Assembly (NCBI RefSeq): GCF_043641665.1
Contig: NC_092188.1
Coordinates: 17,629,704 to 17,693,703 of the forward strand
Direction of reading: 5' to 3'
Source: Enoplosus armatus
Lineage: Eukaryota; Chordata; Actinopteri; Centrarchiformes; Enoplosidae
Length of the DNA: 64,000 nucleotides
Position numbers and translations under genes: made by a program. Positions 53,366-61,996 of the stretch are shown in pieces (within the stretch, counting starts at the first letter, position 1; each line of letters starts with the position of its first letter). The notes beneath the pieces are model-generated. The model searched no databases. It was given only the letters and a program-made list of their open reading frames with translations, and was not told where the DNA came from.

Positions 53366-53899
53366 CCCTGATAACAGAAACAGCTAATGTGTTGTTGGCC
53401 CAGTCCAGCTATAATACACTGACAATTTAGGGCAACACTCTGCAGATACTACAGAAAGGAGAGATGATGTGACACATTACTTTCTGCATTTATCTCTCAT
53501 TACTCCTTTCAAAAAGCCGAGCTCCGACAGTTTACATCGGCTGGCTGTGAGCACAGCTGAAGCTGCCCTCCCTGGCTGTGCTGGTTGAAGTATAGTATAG
53601 TGTAAAGTTATTGCTGTTAAATGCAGTTGGTCCGCCCGTCCAACACGTTGGTCCTGGGTAAGATTGACACCTCACCAGCTAATGTGAGAGGTGAGGCCTA
53701 AGGATTTGATGATTTGATATACTCCGACAATGCCATCCGGAAAATGTTACCGCACAGGAACATCAAACTATTAATAGGCACACTGCTTAAAAATGTAGCT
53801 GAGCAGGCTCGAGCTGCACAGAGGATGGAACCTTCCAATACTATACTCACAGTGAGCTCGCGAGCTTTGCTCCAACCGTCCTCGGGTTAATCTGTCAAC

Positions 53900-54300
53900 T
53901 CTGTAGGCAAACTGCCGACTGAAAAAATACTTTTCGGTCAGAGTCAGTGTATTACTTTTTCTGAACAGCTTTTAATCAAACAGAGCTTACGTACAATCTA
54001 AATCACGCCCATTGCGTTAAATAAACCATCTTCTGCCTTAACGTGCACAAACTAGTTTGCAACGAGAAGTGATTCACACTATTTACATCGTGCGTTTATT
54101 TTGAAAGGACTTCAGCAGTCAAGTGACTCCCGGAAGTTTTTGTTTCCTCACCTGTCAGTTCTGACACGGTGCGAGGGTCCAGCCTCGTCTCTTTGTTTTT
54201 CTCCGAGAAACGGGTCTTATTTTTTCAAGAATAAATGTTAATCCTGTTTGGCCAACTGACACCTAATTGAGGACAGCATCTAACACGGTTAGTGAAAGTC
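53900..54300. promoter_or_regulatory. azi2: azi2 promoter, possibly bidirectional with zcwpw2
   Basis: This interval is richer in CpG than its flanks, with no TATA box. It contains a consensus ETS site, CCGGAAGT, at 54129-54136, a usual element of housekeeping and divergent promoters. The human AZI2 and ZCWPW2 genes diverge from a shared region, so a bidirectional promoter is inferred. A 5' non-coding exon of azi2 likely lies between here and 54.81 kb; plausible donors are AAG|GTATAT near 54613 and AAA|GTAAGC near 54805. Confidence 0.5.
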
Positions 54301-55782
54301 GAGAGTGAAAAATATTCGACTGCTTTTGCTTCACCTAGCCACAAGTAGCCAGAAGACGTTAGCTAAGCGCTAGCTAACTGTTACCATCATAACAGATCGA
54401 TCACTTTAATCACCGTAGCTATTGATACATATTTTATGTTTCTCGAGGTCATTGTCTACTAAATGGGTTATTCATTCTGAAACCTATTTCAGACCTGCCT
54501 ATCAATGTGTTTTGTTGGTTGTCAACAGAGCTGGCGGAAGCTAACACCATAACGTTAGCATCGTACACAAACGAGATCCATTGATTGTTTACATGCTTCT
54601 TTGTACGAAATAAGGTATATTCGTTGCTGTCATTACCCTGTTAGCCGTTAGCTCTCCTGTTTTATCGAGAGTAACTTGGTGTAACGAAATGACTTAGCTC
54701 TTCGTGTCTTATTTTGGATTCACTTTGACTTTCGTTTTGAGTAGGGTACTTGCTGGGGTCACTTGAGTCACCCGATTTCATACAATTTCATGAAGTCGTC
54801 CTCTAAAGTAAGCGGCTCTGCGTTTGTGTTTTTGTTGGTTTGTAGACATGGCATGGATCAAATAGTCTGTCCAGTTATTCTCCTGAAATGTATTGTCTAA
54901 AATCTTCGGCCTTCAGTGTTAAAAACTTGGCTCCTCAGTGTTTGCTGCATCATTGCATGCTGACATCATCAAGTAGCGCTAGCTGCACTGCTGCCGAGAT
55001 GCTCTAAACAGAAAGGATCAAGGAAGGTAGGGTTTAGGTTAGTTTTGGGCTATGTCTATTTCAGGTAGTTTGGCTGGACTGCTTAAATACTTGCTGAGTC
55101 TTAACTGGACTGTATCACATCCCTATAACAACAGGCCTGTACTCAGGTCAGAGTGAGACTCTTTTCTCCTCTGCACCTGTGCACAACCAAAGTTTACCTT
55201 CGTATTTATGACTTACGAAAAACATTTTCCACAAATGGTGTGTTTTTGTAAGTACAGTATTTCAGCCATGGAAGCCATAGTGCACACTTGTCCCACTTGT
55301 GTAAAAAATGTTTCTCTTCACAGCAGCTATATAGATGTCACATAGACTATTATAGAGCTGACATTGTTTATAACCCCATTCCAAATGCTTTAGTACCTTT
55401 TCATTAAAATGTTTAGGTGTTTGCACACCTCTACTCTCCCCTTCATTTGTATCTTAAATGGTCACATATTTTCCAATTTTGTGGAATAGATCGTTCAAAT
55501 AAGGCACAGGACTAAAGTCTGGTGGAGGTTAAGTCAACTTTGCACAAAAAAGATATGTTATTGTAAGGTTGGCCTGACGATGGCAGCACTGAGCTCATCC
55601 ATATGTGGCCTGATGCTGTTTGAGGCCTGTCGCGATCAGTGTAGTCAAACCTAGAATCAACTCCAGACCTTTTGCTGAACTCTTACATGAAGTAATGATG
55701 AAACAAAAAACACGTCTCGAACAAACATTTGAGCAGACAATAATACATTTACATTAAGTCAACCTGACAAACTCTCACTGAC

Positions 55783-55800
55783 CCCCCCCCCCCCCCCCCC
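55783..55800. repeat. poly-C run
   Basis: About 18 consecutive C at the start of a LINE-derived stretch in the azi2 5' intron. Confidence 0.85.
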
Positions 55801-55829
55801 AGAACACAAACACGAGCTATACGTTATAT

Positions 55830-56092
55830 TAAGGTACATCACCCCTGTCCCCACTGCGTTACATTAACGCACCCACCCCCTACTGGACACTTTATCTGGA
55901 CACTTTACTTTATTCTGGTCACTGCACTGTTGTTATTTATCTTATCTTATTTTTTATTTTTATTCTTATTCTTATTTTAGCTTTTATATTCTACTTATTT
56001 GTTATCAAAACAATAGCACCTTCAGACCACAGCAAATTCCTTGTAATGTATGTTACTTGGCAATAAACAGTTTCTGATTCTGATTCTGATTA
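55830..56092 (+). mobile_element. LINE 3' end fragment with GATTCT tail (copy 2)
   Basis: CACTTTACTTTATTCTGGTC, GTTATTTATCTTATCTTATT and the tail (56033-56091) form the 3' terminus of a non-LTR retrotransposon that I recognise from teleosts. The last 58 bp equal those at 28130-28188. It lies in the presumed azi2 5' intron, in gene orientation, and carries an AATAAA. Confidence 0.7.
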
Positions 56093-56764
56093 AGTCCGCT
56101 AAGATTAGGGGACAACAAAACGTATACAGTTTGTAAACCTCATCCAATTTAAGATGAAACTCTGCCTCATAGTTTCCTTTCAAATCCAGACTAAACAGCA
56201 TATATGAAGTGTTGTTGTTTAAGTTGCATTGTGCTCAACTTCATGTTTACATACCTTTATGCTTAGTTTAATTTGTGTGTCACAGCCAATAGGGTTGGTT
56301 TTCAAAATACTGTTACAACAAACTAGTTTCCCCCGAGAAGTCATTAAATCCCTTCACATCTGGTAGGTCTTTAGAACATATCTCTTGTACACAGGAAGTG
56401 ATGCATTGTACATTTCCTGCAGCAATGTTTGTATGGAAATTGAAGACCATCCCTTAGTAGGCATGCGCTGACAGGAGAGTGCTACCTACAGAAATGCAGC
56501 ACTGGGTGATTGCAGAATTTAAAATGTCACAATATTATGCAGAAGCTTGTTACAAAGCTATTTAACCAATGTATTGTAAACACAAGGCCATACAAATGCT
56601 TTATGATAGTAGGTGCTAACTTAAGTTGTCAAATCAAATGTTACTTCATTCATTTTGTTGTCTTGGCTTTTACAAAAAACAAAAAGACATGTATCCCTTT
56701 GAAAATGAGACTATTCATGTAATCCCCAGGTCTTCTATCTGCTACAGAGTAGGCCTGTGCAGGC

Positions 56765-56983
56765 ATGGAGCCCTTGGCAGTGGATGACGACATTTGCATC
56801 CTTAAACATGAGACGGCCTACACCGCTGCTGGCGAGAGTCCTGTATCGGTGTGTGCCGGAGATGAATCTGTTGCTTCCCACTTCGCTCTTGTCACAGCCT
56901 ATGAGGACATCAAAAAGAGGCTGAGAGATACAGAGCGAGAGAATACCCTGCTGAGGAAGAGAGTTAAGCAGCTGGAGGATAAG
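56765..56983 (+). CDS. azi2: azi2 coding exon 1
   Basis: Codons 1-73, phase 0 out, ending QLEDK with donor AAG|GTATAG. The exon begins upstream at about 56748, after CTGCTACAG, so the start codon lies about 17 bp into it. It holds the conserved homodimerisation segment and the start of the coiled coil. Confidence 0.95.
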
Positions 56984-59900
56984 GTATAGATGGAAACGAA
57001 GGGGTGATGGTGGGAGAGAGATGAGGAGAATGAAGTTAAAGAACATACTGCTTATCCAGATGGGTAAACAGCCAGAGAGCAAGGTCTAGAAAGGGTGTGC
57101 ATGAATGAAAACAGATTGTTTTCCATTTTCATCAGAATAATGGACAAACACAGAAGGAAAGACAGAGAAAATTCGGAAAAAAATCAACAAATTCAACACC
57201 ACACTGCAAAATATTTGCCTCTGGGAGAGTGTGCATGCCAGCATCATTAATATTGTTGGCCTATAGTCAAAGCTATAAAACAATGAGAAATAAATCTGCT
57301 CTGTCTAAAAACAGAGAGGAGGTCTGGAAAAGTATGGCATTGCCAAACCATGTGTTGGAGCACTACATTTGGGGGAGAAGGTTCCTGAAATTGGATTTTA
57401 AAAACAAAGGAACTGAGTACAATACAGAGAGAGCTTTTTAAACAGGATGGGTCTTAATACAGATGGTAAGCTGAGGTGAGAATGCTGCACAAAATATGGG
57501 CAGATTTGCTTCTCTAGAAGTGTCTCATCTCTTATCTGGTTTGGTTTGAAATAACCAAACCAGATAAGAGATGCTGCAGCATTTGGCCCATCAAGATAGG
57601 ATGTGGTGGGAGGAAAGTCACTTCCTACCACAGATATTTAAATTGAATGATATTGATCTCTCTTCTCTTCTCTTCTCTTCTCCGTGTATTTAATCTATCA
57701 CCACTGTAGCTCTTCAGGCCAGAGGCTCCTCCATCAGAGGGTCCCCAGTACGTGAACAAGGCCTTCAGTGCTTACCGAGGTATCTATATAGAGAAGGAGG
57801 ACCTGCAGATGGAGCTTAACAAACTGGTGCGTTCACTGATTAATTTGAACTTTCCTCAAACTGACTAGAGCCTGGCACAAAAATCAAGTATGTTGCAAAC
57901 CCCAAAACACTGCATATTTTTAAGCCTAAGGAGAATAAAGAGAGTTTTTTTGCAACTAATTCTTCTGCTGTAATTTTAATTCAAAACTTGGGTAGAAACA
58001 GCAAGCATATGATGTCATTACAAAAACACAGCACAGGGGTGGCAATCTTACCAGAAGCCAAGAGACAGAAAGAGTCCAGTGCATTGGTAGGAATGCTGAC
58101 CCTCCCTTCATCTTCCTCCCCCTCTACCTCACTGTCTCCTCTCTTTCTCTGTCAGAAAAAGGAGAAGAGTGAGAGTGAGAGGCTGCTGACGGAGCAGCTC
58201 CAGGCCAAAGAGTTGGAGCTGCTTCAGCTGAGGACAGAGATGGAGACCAGCCAAGGTACAGGTAGAGCACACAGGGTTTCCTTCTACTCTGTATAACAGC
58301 TAAGCAGCACTGAAAATACTGTATGAACACACGTGTGTTTATATAAAACACATACAGTAGAATACATTTGCTTGCTCAAATATCAATACTACATTTACTC
58401 AAATACTGTACTGAAGAACAATCTTGAGGTACTCCATTTTATACTGCTTAATACTTGTACTACACTACATTTCAGAGGGAATTATTGTACTTTTCACTCC
58501 GTGACATTTATCTGACAGCTATGCTGTATTTACTAGTGACTTTTCAAATCAAGATTTTATATACAACCTGTGTTAAGTTGTCTGGGGTTTTTGTTTTGTT
58601 TTTTTATACTTTAGTTCAAAATAAGATATAATCTAAATAAGAAAATATTTCACATACAAAACCTGTGATCAACTTGTAGAATATAGACCTAAAATATAAA
58701 TATATATACTGTGCATAAATGTATAAGAAACACTTTTAATTTTGATACTTTCAGTGCATTTAGCTGATAATACTACTAATTCTATATTTTCACCCAAGTA
58801 AAATTTGATTGGAGGACTTGTAATGGACTATTTCTACACTGTTGTATTTCTACTTTAGATTACATAAAGGATCTAAACACTTCTTCCACCACTGGTTAAA
58901 ACCATATACCAGCTTTACATAATAAAATAACTGATTCATTGTAATTCCAATTAATATACAGCAAAAGTCACAGCATCACAACATCACTGAAGTGATACTC
59001 ATAATGATCTGTCTTTTATACTGAATGTAAAACATCAACACTTAACATTTTCACAAGTTCAATAGTTCTACAAAACATATTTAAATTTAACATTTATTTA
59101 TTATCAACAATAACAATGTCACCGTGCTTTTGTATCGTGTGTGTGCAGTGATGAAGAGCCTGAACAGCCCTCAGGACTACTGGCAGGTGGACAGGGTCAG
59201 CACTGAGCTAAAGATTCATAAACTGCAGGAGGAACTGGAGAGGGTGACACTGGAAAACAGTAGACTGCTGGAGAGAAGTGGGGTAAGTGAAGGTGGCAAG
59301 ATGAGTTGAAAAGCAAGGAGAGGATAATGGGAAAAGGAGGACAGAGAACAGACGGGGTAAGATAAGAGGGACTGCAGAGAGCAGCGCTGAAACACAGCAG
59401 ACTCTTGCAGAGATGTAGTGTAACTAGAAGAGAGGGAAACAGTGGTGGAGAGGTGTTGGGGCAGAGCGAGACAGGGTGACACTGAGAAACAGAGTAATGG
59501 AGAGATGTGGGACTGAGAAAGAAGGGCAGGGGTAGATATGCTCCAACTTAAACAGTAGAAAAAAATGAATTGCTGAAGCACGGAAGAGAGAAACAAAGAG
59601 AAAAGAGTATGGTTTGAAGGAGAGCGGAGGAGTCCTGGGTTATGTTATAATAAAAAAAACACTTCAGAAACCACCTCCACCCTTGTATTTTGCATAACTA
59701 AATTCTGTTTTAGGAGGAACCCCATGGCCTTAACAGACCAGACTTGGACCAGACCTGTGACGCAAAGTATAATGCAAGGTATAGTGTTTTATGATTATCA
59801 TTGAAGAGTGGCTACCAATTCAGTGCCCGACCCCCATTTCAGTGACCAAAAAATGGCGAAGCAAGAAATCACTGCCACAATGGTAAATAGCATGAAGATC

Positions 59901-61996
59901 CTTCAGTTGGTGATAGTCATCATAAGCAACAATCAGTAGATTCCATATACATTTAGAGCTTCTGTCCATGTGCACTTAAATGCAACACATGGAAGACATT
60001 TCCAATCTATGTTTTCAACTCCAAATGCAACAAATATCATATCTCAAGCTCAAGAGTTTCACATTGTACCTAATGTTAGATAAATTCAGCTAGTTCCTTA
60101 AAAATAACATAATTTAGCAATGTATTCTGGCTAAAACACCAGAATGAGCCTTTAAACATTTGTGAGAGAGTTACAAGAAGGGACACGAGGAGCAAGTTTG
60201 GGACAAATGACTGTGATAGACTTCGCTGGTTAGACATGGGATGTGATGTCACTGTTACATCCTGCATGGTGTCTGGCGTTGTAATTGTCCCCTTTAGCCA
60301 CTAGAGGAGGGTGCAGTTTTACACATTTTATCTGTATCATATACAGACAACATCAGAAGCACCTGAACGTTACACATCAACACCAGCTAAACCCTCAACA
60401 CTTGTGTCCATTAGAAATTTACACTCCAGTGTTTTAATGTATACAAGGTCTACAGCAATGGAGTCTCCCTCTGTGTCCACTTTCATTGAGGATAATCTCC
60501 TGTAAATTAGCATCTCCTCACATTTCATGAAGAAAATTCTATTTGTGGCGCGTTCTAATTGTTTCACGTGTCAGCAGTTTTCGGATGGTGTTAGTTTTTA
60601 GCAGCACAAAAAGCTTTTGCTGTTTCAGGCAGGTGTTTGAAGTTAAGGCAAAGTGTTGATGAGATTTTGCATCTTTACATAAGGTGTGGATAGGACAGTT
60701 TGTAGGTGTTGCCTCATATACTACTTCTTGTTGGTTTGTAATGCCGCTGATTCTACTGGGTGGTTTAGCATTTAATACAGCATCAGTACAGTTTGTCCTT
60801 TCTGTGTCAACAGTGGCATCATCGTTAGTGTAGAGAAGAGTCCTTTGCAAAATATAGCCTAAATGTGCCTTTGTAATATGCTGTTATGTGATTATGCTCA
60901 ACACCTGTGAAACTCCTCTGTGGCTTTAAATCAGCACACTCGATGACAGTGTTAGATGTGTCAGCAAAGAAACAAACCATACAGCAGAATTACAGTTATC
61001 ACAAAGAAATTACTCTATTAACAAGCCTCTCTGGGAATTTCTGTAATGTACTAAATAGACTGGGTTTCTATGATTACACTGGGGAACACAATTTTTGTTG
61101 AGTTAGGTCTGACAGCTGTTTTTAACTAATTTTTGGGTGCGGAATCCAAAACTGATCTCAGTTTTTCTCTATCACGTCAAGTTTTTAAACTATAGGATCC
61201 CTGTTTTCTTAAAAAATATGAAAAATACTGTACTTAACAGATATGTGTGTGATAGTACTGACCTATTGGGAGCTGCACACACCTCTCACCGCACTGTCTC
61301 AATTGTGACTGCACAAACAAGTTGCCACGTAGCTGTAGATGAGTCCAATCGTAATCAGCTGGCAAGTCTTACTACAGCTAATCAGTGGAATTTTGCTTTT
61401 CTGGAGGGTAAGCTGTGGAGAAAAAACTTGATGTGCTAGAAAAAAACTGACTGCAATTTTGGAATCAGCATGCCAATGTTAGTTTTAATCAGCATAAAAA
61501 TCTAACTCAACAGAATTTTTTTTTCAAATTGTTCCCCAGTGTTATATATGCTACACATTTTGAATGTCTCATGTGCCAGTTTTACATCTTGGTAGGTGTA
61601 ATTAAACATTCCTTGAGCTTAAGAAAGGGATAATTGCACAAAATGTCTTCTTTTTGAGTAAATACAATAATATCAAGGATATTTGAATGGCATTCCAGTG
61701 AAACTATGAGCTACAGTATGCTGCACAGTTTATAGTATTTACCACATGAGATCCTGACATCTGACAGCTGGATGTCTCCAACAGTACAGGCTGTCTAGAA
61801 AAGCAGAAATAATAATATATTATATTAATAATAAGTATAATGCTTAAAATAAATGTTCTGTTCTTCTGTAGGGAGAGGAGCATGCAGCAGACGTACGAGG
61901 CTTTGTGCTGCGATTTCACTCGTCTCCATTCGGAGCTGAAGCACCAAACAGGCCTGATTAGGAAACTCAGGCCACTCATCAGTGAGACAAGACACG
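56765..61996 (+). CDS. azi2: azi2 (5-azacytidine-induced protein 2 / NAP1), TBK1-binding adaptor, N-terminal two-thirds
   Basis: NAP1 is a cytosolic coiled-coil adaptor that binds TBK1 and IKBKE and supports interferon and NF-kB signalling and selective autophagy. Six coding exons are visible: 56765-56983, 57710-57826, 58156-58255, 59149-59282, 59714-59778 and 61872-61996. All phases agree, giving 253 codons plus one base. Residues 1-73 carry the signature DDICIL and SVASHFALVTAYEDIKKRL, near identical to human AZI2. Exon 2 has YVNKAFSAYR; exon 3 has LTEQLQAKELELLQLRTEME; exon 4 has VMKSLNSP and LKIHKLQEELE, all in human order. Exon 6 encodes the TBK1-binding domain. TBKBP1 (SINTBAD) is the paralogue but differs clearly at the N-terminus. 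The ATG has G at -3 and +4. Human AZI2 is about 392 residues, so roughly 140 remain outside the window. Confidence 0.95.
57526..57573. repeat. 21-bp perfect inverted repeat with 6-nt loop
   Basis: The left arm is 57526-57546 (CATCTCTTATCTGGTTTGGT, plus one T), the loop is TGAAAT and the right arm is 57553-57573. Pairing is complete. It sits in the azi2 intron after coding exon 1, about 135 bp before the next exon. Confidence 0.95.
57710..57826 (+). CDS. azi2: azi2 coding exon 2
   Basis: 39 codons, phase 0 in and out. Acceptor CACTGTAG, donor CTG|GTGCGT. QYVNKAFSAYRGIYIEKEDL aligns with human EQVNKAYHAYREVCIDRDNL. Confidence 0.93.
58156..58255 (+). CDS. azi2: azi2 coding exon 3
   Basis: 100 bp, phase 0 in and 1 out. 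Acceptor CTCTGTCAG, donor CAAG|GTACAG. The peptide KKEKSESERLLTEQLQAKEL, then ELLQLRTEMETSQ, is strongly conserved coiled coil. Confidence 0.95.
58420..58895. mobile_element. common teleost dispersed repeat in azi2 intron
   Basis: The words TACTACACTACATTTCAGAG, GGAATTATTGTACTTTTCAC and ATTTATCTGACAGCTATG, and the terminus AGGATCTAAACACTTCTTCC then ACCACTG, reproduce a very abundant fish repeat. It is non-coding. The left end is not sharply defined. Confidence 0.65.
59149..59282 (+). CDS. azi2: azi2 coding exon 4
   Basis: 134 bp, phase 1 in and 0 out. Acceptor GTGTGCAG, donor GGG|GTAAGT overlapping by one base. VMKSLNSPQDYWQVDRVSTE aligns with human VMRNLNPPSSNWEVEKLSCD. Confidence 0.95.
59714..59778 (+). 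CDS. azi2: azi2 coding exon 5
   Basis: 65 bp, phase 0 in and 2 out. Acceptor CTGTTTTAG, donor AAG|GTATAG. It encodes EEPHGLNRPDLDQTCDAKYN and is poorly conserved, as expected for the linker before the TBK1-binding domain. The call rests on phase fit. Confidence 0.75.
61077..61541. mobile_element. CACTA-like MITE with TTA target duplication, in azi2 intron
   Basis: 465 bp with terminal inverted repeats beginning CACTGGGGAAC on the left and, reverse-complemented, CACTGGGGAAC on the right; similarity continues inward (GTTGAGTTAG). TTA flanks both ends (61074-61076 and 61542-61544). CACT(A/G) ends and a 3-bp duplication are hallmarks of the CACTA/EnSpm superfamily. The 100-codon frame inside has no transposase motif, so it is non-autonomous. 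Confidence 0.8.
61872..61996 (+). CDS. azi2: azi2 coding exon 6, TBK1-binding domain
   Basis: 125 bp, phase 2 in and 1 out. Acceptor TTCTTCTGTAG, donor CACG|GTGAGG. MQQTYEALCCDFTRLHSELK, then HQTGLIRKLR, aligns with human MQHAYWELKREMSNLH and AELLRKLK, the helix that docks on the TBK1/IKBKE C-terminal coiled coil. The next exon is not recognisable before the window ends. Confidence 0.92.

Noticed and set aside
56735..57082. 115-codon minus-strand frame over azi2 exon 1
   Set aside because: It is the antisense shadow of the azi2 exon.
61137..61439. 100-codon frame inside the CACTA-like element
   Set aside because: No transposase motif is seen; a 465-bp element is too small to be autonomous.
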